Shown one piece after another: positions 24,753 to 33,234 of a stretch of 64,000 nucleotides of DNA. Position 1 is the first letter of the stretch, and each line of letters opens with the position of its first letter. Source of the stretch: Clostridiaceae bacterium (GTDB lineage Bacteria; Bacillota; Clostridia; DSM-8532); NCBI GenBank assembly GCA_012719545.1, contig JAAYAD010000065.1, forward strand, positions 1 to 64,000, read 5' to 3'. The translations under genes were made by a program, and so were the position numbers. Under the pieces are notes generated by a model. It searched no databases, was not told the origin of the DNA, and worked only from the letters and a program-made list of their open reading frames with translations.

Positions 24753-26348
24753 CTATTTAAGGCTGTTGAGGTAAGCATCAATCTGTGCCTGCTGTTCTGC
24801 TATTATTGCATCGTTTCCGGCAGTCTTATATTTTTCAATTAATTTTGCCACTTCAGCTTCAGGATCGTTTGTGAAGCCCAATACCACTACCTTGAAATCT
24901 GTCTTCCAGAGGTTTGTTACTGTGGCAACCTCGTTCTTGACCTTGGAATCGTCAAATGTAAAGTTCTGTACCGGATGAGTCAGAGCAACCTTTTCCCAAT
25001 TGCTTCTGATTTCATTGTAATTCGGGATTCCGCCCTGAACCTGTCTGAAGAGCCTGTCATCCCTCCAGCCCCAGTTGCAGTTGCCGTCAATGGGGTAATT
25101 GGCAGAATTCTCAAGGGGAACAACATATCCTTCAGGGGTTAAATCATAATGAACTCCCTTAATACCGTATGTTACAAGGTCCGCATACCTCTGTTCGTTC
25201 TTTACAAGATCAAGGAACATAAGGGCTCTTTCAGGATTCTTGCTGTTGGCGTTTATACCCATACCGTTCTGTATGTATGGCTTAATAGGTATGCCTTTAC
25301 CGTTCATGCCGTCAAATACCTTTACGTCCCATTCCGGATGAGAAGCAACTACTGAGGTGTATGTGCCGTTGGCTGTGGAAAGGTTCATAATGGCAGATGC
25401 GCTCTTTCCGTTGATGAAGGATTCCTTGGAAGAAACCTTGTTAACAAGTGCGCTCTTGGACCAGTAGCCTTTGTCCTTCCATTCCTTCATTTTCTTTGCA
25501 AACTCAAGGAATTCAGGTGTTTCTATTATGTTGACAATCTTTCCGGAGCTCTTGTCTGCCAGGTTAAAGAAGTGGTTCAACTGCTGAGGTTCAAGGTAAT
25601 CAAGATTTTGCGGTGCCAAGACTTCAAACCTCAACAATGTGTCAAAGTCCATATCTGATCCGATATCAAGAGGAATGAGGTGTTTTTCATTCTTTGCAAC
25701 GGCATCAAGATACTTTTCAAAATCGTCCTGATTCTTAATTTCACTTATGCCGTACTTGGCCATGAGGTCGCCTCTTACCATGTAAACATAAGCATTAAGT
25801 TCTTTATAGTTCATAGGAAGCATGTATACCTTGCCGTTAACCTTTGCCTGCTCCCAGGCTTCCTCATACATTGATTCATAGGTTCTTGGTGCATATTTTT
25901 TGAGCATATCCTTTGTTATTTCAAGGAATCCGCCCTTTGTTGCCTGGCTGTTATAGAAAGCCCAGTTTGCTGTATAGATAAGATCAAAGTCATCACCTGA
26001 GGCAAATACCAGCGGATATTTCTGCGTATAGTCGCCCCATCCCATGAAACTTACTTCGACAGTGGCATTGATATCTTCTTTAAGCATTTTGTTAAGCTCG
26101 CCATATACCAGATTGAAATCTTTAGCCATGTCGCCAAGTAAGTACATTTTAAGGGTAACTTCTTTGGAGATATCAATTTTTTCCTCTTTTTGTGAATTAT
26201 CTGAATTGCTGGCCGGAGTTGGAGACTGAGAAGCTACCTGTTTGTTGTCATCGCCTGCGGCAGGTTTTTCTTGGCCGCAGCCTGCAAGTATGGCACTAAA
26301 AAGCATTAACATTGCCATAACTAAACAAATGGCTCTTACCTTTCGCAT
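24753..26348 (-). CDS. Sugar ABC transporter substrate-binding lipoprotein
   Basis: A 531-aa lipoprotein with signal and lipobox LAGC (C24), then a Gln/Ser/Asn-rich linker (about 28-55) and a two-lobed family-1 binding domain of the LplA type. It captures oligosaccharides outside the membrane and hands them to the two permeases encoded upstream. Position next to the GH53 gene suggests galacto-oligosaccharides; this is inference. GGAGG precedes the ATG. Confidence 0.92.
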   Translation of the reverse strand: MRKVRAICLVMAMLMLFSAILAGCGQEKPAAGDDNKQVASQSPTPASNSDNSQKEEKIDISKEVTLKMYLLGDMAKDFNLVYGELNKMLKEDINATVEVSFMGWGDYTQKYPLVFASGDDFDLIYTANWAFYNSQATKGGFLEITKDMLKKYAPRTYESMYEEAWEQAKVNGKVYMLPMNYKELNAYVYMVRGDLMAKYGISEIKNQDDFEKYLDAVAKNEKHLIPLDIGSDMDFDTLLRFEVLAPQNLDYLEPQQLNHFFNLADKSSGKIVNIIETPEFLEFAKKMKEWKDKGYWSKSALVNKVSSKESFINGKSASAIMNLSTANGTYTSVVASHPEWDVKVFDGMNGKGIPIKPYIQNGMGINANSKNPERALMFLDLVKNEQRYADLVTYGIKGVHYDLTPEGYVVPLENSANYPIDGNCNWGWRDDRLFRQVQGGIPNYNEIRSNWEKVALTHPVQNFTFDDSKVKNEVATVTNLWKTDFKVVVLGFTNDPEAEVAKLIEKYKTAGNDAIIAEQQAQIDAYLNSLK

Positions 26349-26399
26349 GAAATTGCCTCCTTTTATAACAATTTTATAATAATATCCGGAAAACCGGTA

Positions 26400-27281
26400 T
26401 TATCCTTTTACTGCGCCTACAGTAATGCCTTTTACGAAATATTTTTGCACGAAGGGATAAAGAAGGACTATGGGACCGGTGGCTACAACTGTCATTGCCA
26501 GCTTCATGGGCTCTGAGGGCATCTGGGGAACCGGAACACCTGATCTGGAAGCTGTCTGGTTTATAAAATCCAGCTTGCTAAGAATCTGGTACAAAAAGTA
26601 CTGCAGAGGAAACATGCTTTGCTTGTCGACAAACAGCATGGCATTATACCAGTCATTCCAGTAGTTCAGGGCAATGAACAGGCCGATTGTTGCAAGAGAA
26701 GGCTTTGATAAAGGTAGTACAAGTCTTAAGAATATGGTGAAATCTCCTGCCCCGTCCAGCTTTGCCGACTCAAATATGGCATCGGGAATGGACTTCATAA
26801 AGTTTCTCATTATGAGTATGTATATGACATTCATAAGAAGGGGGAAAATCAAAGCCATGTATGTATCCTTCATCTTAAGGTACTTAACCATCATTATGTA
26901 CCAGGGCACAAGACCGCCGCCAAAAATGGTTGTAAAGTAGAAATAGAAGCTGAAATGGTTTCTGTATTTAAAATCCTTGCTGTTAAGAACATAGGCGGTC
27001 ATGGCGGTAAAGAAAAGCCCTGTAAGAGTACCTATCACTGTCACCATTATTGTGACTCCATATGCTTTTAAAAGCATGTCCGGCGATTCAAAAATTATCT
27101 GATACGCCTGGAAGGATATTTCCTTTGGGATAAACCTGTACCCATCCCGCAGTATTGAGCCCTGTGATGTAATGGAACCTGTCAATATAAGCAGGAACGG
27201 GAGAACGCAGAATAATGTAATAAGAAGTATTACGACAACACCAAGAATATTAAATACCAGCCTGTCTTTTCTTATTTTCAT
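26400..27281 (-). CDS. Carbohydrate ABC transporter permease, LplC/MalG-like
   Basis: A 293-aa inner-membrane protein with six predicted helices. The cytoplasmic EAA loop reads ESAKLDGAGDFTIFLRLVLPLSKP (with G and LP conserved), and the protein ends GITVGAVKG, typical of the LplC/YtcP subgroup. It pairs with the LplB-like permease 11 bases upstream. No ATPase gene is in the cluster, so a general MsmX-type ATPase elsewhere is expected. Confidence 0.94.
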   Translation of the reverse strand: MKIRKDRLVFNILGVVVILLITLFCVLPFLLILTGSITSQGSILRDGYRFIPKEISFQAYQIIFESPDMLLKAYGVTIMVTVIGTLTGLFFTAMTAYVLNSKDFKYRNHFSFYFYFTTIFGGGLVPWYIMMVKYLKMKDTYMALIFPLLMNVIYILIMRNFMKSIPDAIFESAKLDGAGDFTIFLRLVLPLSKPSLATIGLFIALNYWNDWYNAMLFVDKQSMFPLQYFLYQILSKLDFINQTASRSGVPVPQMPSEPMKLAMTVVATGPIVLLYPFVQKYFVKGITVGAVKG

Positions 27282-27292
27282 TGTACTTCCCC

Positions 27293-28216
27293 CTAGAACA
27301 ATGCATAGTCATTGTCAATTATCTTAATAAGCTTATTGGCACCCAGGATGATAAATAGTGACAGTACGGATTGGTACAAGCCTGCCGCAGCAGTCATGCC
27401 AAATTCCTGCAGATCCATAAGGGAGCGGACCACATATGTGTCAATAACGTCTGTTGCGTCAAGGACAAGTCCGTTGTTGCCAACAACCTGGTAGAACATT
27501 TGAAAATCGCCCTTCATAATATTTCCGAGACTTAGGAGCAAAAGGATTATCACCGTTGGTTTTAAGGAAGGCAAGGTTATATGCCATATTTTTTTAAATA
27601 TGTTTGCCCCGTCAATATCGGCGGCTTCGTAAATTTCCGAATCAATACCCAAAATTGCAGCAAGATACAGGACTGATCCATAGCCCACCCATTTCCAAGC
27701 GCTTACTGCGACAAGTATGTATTTCCATGCCGACGGATTGGAATATACGTCAATGGGTTCCATACCCATAGAATTCAATAATGTGTTGACGGCTCCGAAC
27801 TCATAATTGAATAAATTATAGATAAATGCGCCTACAACAACCCATGAAATGAAGTAAGGAAGGAACATAAGGGACTGGGATATTTTTTTAAAGCATTTTC
27901 CGGCAAGTTCGGATAAAATTATTGCCACGGTTATCTGCAGAAAATTGTTTATTATCAGGAAGGCTATATTGTAGAGTATTGTATTTTTTGTTACCAGAAA
28001 CGCTTTTCCGGAATTGAAGAAAAATTTGAAATTGTTAAAGCCTACCCAGGGGCTCTTGAATATTCCCCCCGTATATGTATAATTCTTGAAGGCCAGAACT
28101 ATTCCCGTCATGGGAACATAGCACATTATGAAAAAATACAGAACCGCTGGCATAATCATAAGAAATTTAACTTTGTTCTTGTTTAGTTCGTATAGAATTC
28201 CATTTTTCTTTTTCAT
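27293..28216 (-). CDS. Carbohydrate ABC transporter permease, LplB-like
   Basis: A 307-aa permease with six helices. The EAA loop is EAADIDGANIFKKIWHITLPSLKP and the ending LIKIIDNDYALF is typical of the LplB/YteP subgroup. It is the first gene of the galactan transport operon (LplB, LplC, binding protein, GH53) and is divergent from the YesN/YesM pair 218 bases away, which probably regulates it. Confidence 0.94.
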   Translation of the reverse strand: MKKKNGILYELNKNKVKFLMIMPAVLYFFIMCYVPMTGIVLAFKNYTYTGGIFKSPWVGFNNFKFFFNSGKAFLVTKNTILYNIAFLIINNFLQITVAIILSELAGKCFKKISQSLMFLPYFISWVVVGAFIYNLFNYEFGAVNTLLNSMGMEPIDVYSNPSAWKYILVAVSAWKWVGYGSVLYLAAILGIDSEIYEAADIDGANIFKKIWHITLPSLKPTVIILLLLSLGNIMKGDFQMFYQVVGNNGLVLDATDVIDTYVVRSLMDLQEFGMTAAAGLYQSVLSLFIILGANKLIKIIDNDYALF

Positions 28217-28334
28217 ATACCTTTACCTCTGAAGAAATGGAATAATGCTTAAATCATGTTGACACCTCAATAATACTTGCTCTGAATGTCCATAAAAATA
28301 GTACAAAATTATAATTATGAGTAAATTTCTACTC

Positions 28335-28350
28335 TGTTTATCCGTTTATC
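28335..28350. promoter_or_regulatory. Tandem repeat GTTTATCC-GTTTATCC, possible YesN-like regulator site
   Basis: Two head-to-tail copies of GTTTATCC lie between the divergent permease and response-regulator genes. They are about 60-75 bases upstream of a TATTAT (28275-28270) that could be the permease -10, which has no good -35. AraC-type activators commonly bind such direct repeats; binding here is inferred. Confidence 0.4.
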
Positions 28351-28371
28351 CAAATGAATAGCTTCAAAATC

Positions 28372-28400
28372 TTGTAAACGGGTAGTAAAGATAATATGAT
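28372..28400 (+). promoter_or_regulatory. Promoter of the response-regulator/kinase operon
   Basis: TTGTAA and TATGAT separated by 17 bases lie 35 bases upstream of the GTG start of the regulator gene. Confidence 0.55.
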
Positions 28401-28434
28401 GGATATATAATCGTTCTTTTTGGGGGTTCATAAA

Positions 28435-30033
28435 GTGATAAAACTTTTGCTTGTGGACGATGAGAAAACTACTAGAGACGGCTTACTGGAGTACATACCT
28501 TGGAAAGAACTCGGAATAGATGCGGTAAAGGCTGCGGAAGACGGTATAAAAGCTCTTGAGCTGGCAATGGAATTTAATCCTCATATCATTCTCACCGACG
28601 TAAGGATGCCTAAGATGAACGGAATAGAACTGGCTGAGCAAATAAAGGTGCAGTTGCCCCAATGCAAGGTTATCTTTTTAAGCGGCTATACCGACAAGGA
28701 ATACCTTAAATCAGCCATCAGGCTCCAGGCAATGAACTATATCGAAAAACCAGTAAATATAGATGAAGTTAAGGAAGTTATCACCAAGACTGTTTCCCTT
28801 TGCCGGATGGAAGAAGAAAAAAAGCAAAACGAAATAGGCCTTGCCAATAAAATAAATGAGAGCCTTCCAATTCTTAAAGAAAAGCTGTGTCTTGAACTTA
28901 CCGTCCCGAATTTCAACAGTGCTTCCATACAGGAAAAATTTGATTTTCTCGGGATTACCATACGTGAACAATGCTTTTGTACATCAGTAATAATCAATTT
29001 GGATATTGATGCTTCTGAGAACATTAGTATCCCCCAGGACCAGAGGGATAGTTTAATAAAAGTCACTGAACAAATATTTGAAAATGAAAAGGTACATTGC
29101 TTATGTGCAGTAAAAGAACCCGGTCTTTTAGTAATTCATATTCTGGGGGACACTGTAAAAAGCAGAGCCTTTCTTGAAAACTTACTTGGAAAGGTTAAAT
29201 CAGAAATTGAGCAGATTTCCGGCATAGGACAAAAACTTTTCATAGCCGCAGGTTCAGTAGTAAACAGCGTCCATGGTATTCATACGGCATATCAGAGGGC
29301 GGCAATAACGCTTCAAAAGCAGTTTTTCCTCGGACACGGCAACATTGTATTTTTTGAAGAGGACAACAGCCCCGTATTTGACTTCGGCAAGTACAATATT
29401 CAGGATTTTCTGGACCTATTAATAGCTGAAAAAAAGAATGAAGCAGAAATTTATATAAAGAAAATAGTAAGCGAACTTAAGCTTTGCACCAATACCCTTG
29501 TAGATAATATAAAGAATTATTTTTTCAATATGCTGACGGGCTTATCAAAAATAGCCGACGACAGAAATATTGTAATTGTTGAGTCCGAACATAAGAAGGA
29601 ATATTTCTGGGATATTATTTCAAAGGCAAAAACAATTTATGAGATAGAAGCTTATCTTTTGGAGAAATTAAATATCTTCTTTGGCGCTCTTGCAGAAAAA
29701 GAGCAGAGTAATTCAATAGTTTACAGCGTCATTAAGTATGTCAGGAACAATTATAAGGATCCCAATTTATCCATTAAAACTATTGCCTCCTACGCCTTTG
29801 TAACGCCCAATTACCTGTCACTGGTATTTAAAAAAGGAACGGGCAAAACAATAAATCAGTTCATCACCGAAACTAGAATTGAAAAAGCAAAAGAGCTTTT
29901 AAAAGACAGACGGATAAAGCTGTATGAAATTGCCTCACTTGTTGGATTCAGCGACGCCAATTATTTTGCCAAAATCTTTAAAAAGATTGAAGGCATGAAT
30001 CCGTCCGATTACAGGGAGAAACATATATTATGA
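28435..30033 (+). CDS. YesN-like response regulator with AraC-type DNA-binding domain
   Basis: A 532-aa cytoplasmic regulator. Receiver domain 1-120: acidic pocket D8-D9, phospho-acceptor D55 in ILTDVRMPKMNG, switch Lys in YIEKPVN. A middle region of about 300 residues links it to a C-terminal AraC double helix-turn-helix (IKTIASYAFVTPNYLSLVFKK and IASLVGFSDANYFAKIFKK). The start is GTG 28435 behind GGGGG; a TTG five codons earlier overlaps that site. Partner of the kinase that overlaps it by 4 bases. It probably activates the divergent galactan transport operon. Confidence 0.93.
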   Translation: MIKLLLVDDEKTTRDGLLEYIPWKELGIDAVKAAEDGIKALELAMEFNPHIILTDVRMPKMNGIELAEQIKVQLPQCKVIFLSGYTDKEYLKSAIRLQAMNYIEKPVNIDEVKEVITKTVSLCRMEEEKKQNEIGLANKINESLPILKEKLCLELTVPNFNSASIQEKFDFLGITIREQCFCTSVIINLDIDASENISIPQDQRDSLIKVTEQIFENEKVHCLCAVKEPGLLVIHILGDTVKSRAFLENLLGKVKSEIEQISGIGQKLFIAAGSVVNSVHGIHTAYQRAAITLQKQFFLGHGNIVFFEEDNSPVFDFGKYNIQDFLDLLIAEKKNEAEIYIKKIVSELKLCTNTLVDNIKNYFFNMLTGLSKIADDRNIVIVESEHKKEYFWDIISKAKTIYEIEAYLLEKLNIFFGALAEKEQSNSIVYSVIKYVRNNYKDPNLSIKTIASYAFVTPNYLSLVFKKGTGKTINQFITETRIEKAKELLKDRRIKLYEIASLVGFSDANYFAKIFKKIEGMNPSDYREKHIL

Positions 30034-31832
30034 TTCGGGAGCTTGCAGGTAGAATTGTTCAGTTTCTCAACAACATAACTTTAAGGACCAAGCTCATGCT
30101 GTCCTTTTCAATCCTCATTGCAATTCCTATGAGCCTTTTGACGTTTATTGGCTATAACCAGATATCCATGACTGTTGAAAACCTGGTGCTTTTCTCAGCC
30201 AGGCAGAACTTTGATCAGACAATTTCCTTTCTTGACTATAAAATCAGTAAGGTCATTGACATATCCAATATTATTTCAGTGGATAAAAATTTAACTTCAA
30301 TACTTACCAAAGACATAGATACATACGAAATAGCAGAACAAGTCAAGGATGCACATGAGATAAACGCAATTTACCTTACTCCCTATCAGAAAGACAATGA
30401 TGTTTACAGGTTAAGGCTCTTTGTGCGGGACGAGCTTATATACTCAAAAGAACGTGTCAACATTTTCAGCTTCAATGATATTAAAGAAACACAATGGTAT
30501 GATTCCCTGATGGCAAGAAACCAAAAAATACTCTGGTGTCCTCCCCAATACTTTGTGGATGATTTTGGAAGAAAAGCAGAGGTTGTGTCTGCAATGCGGG
30601 TTATTCTTGATCCCAACCGCTATGACAGGATAATCGGCATTTTTAGTATTGATATTCTTGAAAGTGATATAAGGAACATTATTAAGAACGCCAATACCAC
30701 AGAAAAGGGAGTCGCCTACCTTATTAATTCCAATGGAGAAATAATATCAAGCTCCGATGAAAATGCCCTTAATAACCTTGCCGCCTACAAACTGAAAATC
30801 ATGCCCGAAAATGCAGACGATACATGGGAAGACACGGTGCTGGACGGCAAAAGAATTATGGTTGGACGTAAAAACATTAAAGGAACCGACTGGACTCTTG
30901 TTTCCATCATTCCCTACGAAGAGATTTTGTCCTCCAGCAATGTTCTTAAGGAGCAGATGTTTTTCCTTCTTTTGGCCATGATCCTGGTGGCATATGCCCT
31001 TGCGTATTTTATATCAGACTTGAGCACCAAGAGAATTGGTCATCTCATTAAAAGAATGCGAAAGGCCCAGACAGGAGAATTGGAGATTATCAAAGCACCT
31101 CCTGGAAAAGACGAGGTTGGAGAACTTATAGCCAACTTTAATTTTATGATCCAGAAAATAAGGATCTTAATTGAGGAACAGTATAGAACGGGTCAGGAGA
31201 TAAAAAATGCAGAGCTTAGGGCTCTTCAGGCACAAATTAATCCCCATTTTTTGTACAATACTCTGGATCTGATTAACTGGACCGCTATAAGGAACAATGT
31301 GCCTGATATCTCATCCGTTGTCCAGTCACTTGCCAAATTCTACAAACTTAGCCTCAGCAAGGGCAATGATATAGTCCTTGTATCCGATGAACTGATGCAT
31401 GTAAAACTCTATGTGGATATTCAGAACAGAAGATTTGAAAATAAGGTTAATTTAAATATAGATGTAGACGAAAGCCTGCTCAACTGCAGGATACTTAAAA
31501 TTATTCTTCAGCCCATTGTAGAAAATTCAATAATCCACGGAATTCTTGAAAAGGAAGAGAAGTCGGGAAATATCAATATTACGGGAAGAGAGGAAAACGG
31601 AGATATAGTATTTAAAATAACCGATGACGGTGTCGGAATGGATGAAAAAACACTGAATTCACTATTACAGAATTCAACAACCCGTGAGAGCCATGGCTAC
31701 GGGGTAAGAAATATAAATGACAGAATAAAGCTGCGCTATGGTGAAGCCTATGGCTTAAAATACAAAAGCGAGCCCGGCAAAGGCACAGAGGTTGAAATAA
31801 GGCTTCCTAAGACACCTCCCTCCGATTCATAG
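30030..31832 (+). CDS. YesM-like sensor histidine kinase
   Basis: A 600-aa membrane kinase: transmembrane helix about 20-42, extracellular Cache-type sensor to about 300, second helix about 305-328, HAMP (RIGHLIKRMRKAQTGEL), then a His_kinase domain with QAQINPHFLYNTLDLINW (phospho-His near residue 402) and ATPase motifs ILQPIVENSIIHG, DDGVGMD and GYGVRNI. ATGA overlap with the regulator implies coupled translation. The sensor probably detects a sugar or a binding-protein complex outside the cell. Confidence 0.94.
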   Translation: MIRELAGRIVQFLNNITLRTKLMLSFSILIAIPMSLLTFIGYNQISMTVENLVLFSARQNFDQTISFLDYKISKVIDISNIISVDKNLTSILTKDIDTYEIAEQVKDAHEINAIYLTPYQKDNDVYRLRLFVRDELIYSKERVNIFSFNDIKETQWYDSLMARNQKILWCPPQYFVDDFGRKAEVVSAMRVILDPNRYDRIIGIFSIDILESDIRNIIKNANTTEKGVAYLINSNGEIISSSDENALNNLAAYKLKIMPENADDTWEDTVLDGKRIMVGRKNIKGTDWTLVSIIPYEEILSSSNVLKEQMFFLLLAMILVAYALAYFISDLSTKRIGHLIKRMRKAQTGELEIIKAPPGKDEVGELIANFNFMIQKIRILIEEQYRTGQEIKNAELRALQAQINPHFLYNTLDLINWTAIRNNVPDISSVVQSLAKFYKLSLSKGNDIVLVSDELMHVKLYVDIQNRRFENKVNLNIDVDESLLNCRILKIILQPIVENSIIHGILEKEEKSGNINITGREENGDIVFKITDDGVGMDEKTLNSLLQNSTTRESHGYGVRNINDRIKLRYGEAYGLKYKSEPGKGTEVEIRLPKTPPSDS

Positions 31833-31873
31833 CAAGCATTGATATCCGAGTAAATAAACAAGGAGAATAAATA

Positions 31874-32803
31874 TTGGTGGATGTATTAAGGGTAATTGAT
31901 AAAATTCATGAACTGTCCCCTGGCCCAGCGGTTAAATACAAGATAAAAAGACTGCTTAAACAAGAGGTTGACGGAAGATTATTTAACGAATTTTACAACA
32001 GCAAATGGGTCGAGCAACTAAAATCAAACCAGCATGAAGATGGCGGCTATGGAAGATTCCATTCACAAAACTCTAAGGTAAAACAGAAATATCCTACCAC
32101 CGAGAGAGCCGTTGATTGCATGAAAATGTTGGGTCTGGAGCGGGGAAATCCCCTTATTGATAAACTGTGCGGTTATATGGAGGGAATATTAAGGCATGAA
32201 ATTGAATGGCCGGACGGTTATGAGAAAAACAAATGGTACAGGCCCGCCCAACCCTTGTTTGTGGCATCCAAGCTATCGGTTTTTGGTTCTGCCATTAAGG
32301 AGTTGGTAGAAATCTTCGATTGCTGGCATGCTATTTTGAAAGAAGCCTTCCAAAACGGGGAGTATAATGGAGAAAAAGCAAATAAGATATCAAAAGAGCT
32401 GATAGGTTGTCCCATTGACGGAAGCTATATTGGTCTTAATTCCATAATTCTTGTTGAGTTTTTTGCAAATATGCAGGAAAAAATAAGCGAAGAAATAAAG
32501 AAATTTTACTTAAAATGGCTGCATAATAACGGAAAACCCATTGGCTATACAAGCGTGATACTAAACCGGGGCCTAAACAACAGATTTTCCGAGCTGTACA
32601 GGGTTTACTTCCCTCTCTCCCGTTTTACTTGTTTTAAAACAGAATTTGAAGAGCAATTATGTCAGCTGAAAGAAATGAGAGATCCGGACGGCTTTTGGAA
32701 TTTCGGAAGGGATTTTGCATGTCAGAAATTATCTGATGACTGGAAGAGCAGGACAAGAATGAGCATTGATCACACTGTTTTGGCATTGCAGCTCTTTGTG
32801 TAA
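31874..32803 (+). CDS. Hypothetical protein, possible alpha/alpha-toroid fold
   Basis: A 309-aa cytoplasmic protein. WVEQLKSNQHEDGGYGRFHS (46-65) and LKEMRDPDGFWNFGRD near 270 look like the repeats of squalene-cyclase or prenyltransferase-like alpha/alpha toroids, in which Q-x-DGG-[WY]G recurs. The catalytic residues of those enzymes are not evident. The start is TTG 31874, 8 bases after AGGAG; GTG at 31877 is an alternative. It follows the kinase by 41 bases and may share its transcript. Confidence 0.7.
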   Translation: MVDVLRVIDKIHELSPGPAVKYKIKRLLKQEVDGRLFNEFYNSKWVEQLKSNQHEDGGYGRFHSQNSKVKQKYPTTERAVDCMKMLGLERGNPLIDKLCGYMEGILRHEIEWPDGYEKNKWYRPAQPLFVASKLSVFGSAIKELVEIFDCWHAILKEAFQNGEYNGEKANKISKELIGCPIDGSYIGLNSIILVEFFANMQEKISEEIKKFYLKWLHNNGKPIGYTSVILNRGLNNRFSELYRVYFPLSRFTCFKTEFEEQLCQLKEMRDPDGFWNFGRDFACQKLSDDWKSRTRMSIDHTVLALQLFV

Positions 32804-32866
32804 TGTAAAATATAAATATGCTTAAATGAGGCAGTGATCATTTTTTAAATTTTTATAAAAAACATA

Positions 32867-32896
32867 TTGACCATCAATACACATCTGACATATAAT
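32867..32896 (+). promoter_or_regulatory. Promoter of the trp operon
   Basis: TTGACC and TATAAT are separated by 18 bases. Transcription should start near 32903, about 330 bases before trpE, just ahead of T-box Stem I. Confidence 0.8.
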
Positions 32897-32907
32897 GTTA
32901 AAAATAT

Positions 32908-33130
32908 TGATAAACCGTTGAGCAAGGGTAGTAGGTTACGGATGGTATTTCAGAGAGCCGCGGCTGCTGTGATGCGGTATGCCTGAACTAATCGAATGGG
33001 CTTGCGAGGGTGGCTTGAAACCATAACGGGAGTAGACGCCAACGGGAACCCTGTCCGTTATCATAAGGGTACGCATGATGGTGTGTAAGTTGAGTGGGCA
33101 GTTTTTCTGCCAATTAGGGTGGTACCGCAG
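32908..33130 (+). promoter_or_regulatory. Tryptophan T-box riboswitch leader
   Basis: The 13-base T-box core AGGGTGGTACCGC at 33116-33128 is unmistakable. Stem I closes by GCAAG (near 32922) with CTTGC (33001-33005). The specifier codon directly before it is TGG (32997-32999) followed by G, matching uncharged tRNA-Trp. AGTAG and AGAGAG motifs of Stem I are present. A GGCAG-T5-CTGCC hairpin before the T-box is Stem III. Uncharged tRNA-Trp should stabilise the antiterminator and switch on trpEGDCFBA. Confidence 0.95.
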
Positions 33131-33137
33131 AAGCATA

Positions 33138-33172
33138 AGCTTTTGTCCCTTGGGGGGCAAAGGCTTTTTTTA
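33138..33172 (+). terminator. T-box regulated terminator before trpE
   Basis: AGCTTTTGTCCC pairs with GGGGCAAAGGCT (two wobbles) and seven T follow at 33165-33171. It competes with the antiterminator containing the T-box core. Confidence 0.9.
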
Positions 33173-33234
33173 TACCCATAAACCAAGGCCTTGGAATAAG
33201 AGTTTCAAACATTAAAAGGAAAGAAGGTGGTAAA

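Larger units (their letters stand above)
32804..33234 (+). other. Leader region of the trp operon
   Basis: These 431 bases separate the hypothetical gene from trpE. The first 60 are AT-rich without a clear terminator. The remainder contains the trp promoter, T-box leader, terminator and trpE ribosome-binding site listed separately. Confidence 0.8.

Noticed and set aside
28711-29066. Minus-strand frames of 86 and 109 codons inside the response-regulator gene
   Set aside because: Antisense shadows of a full-length regulator with clear domains at both ends.
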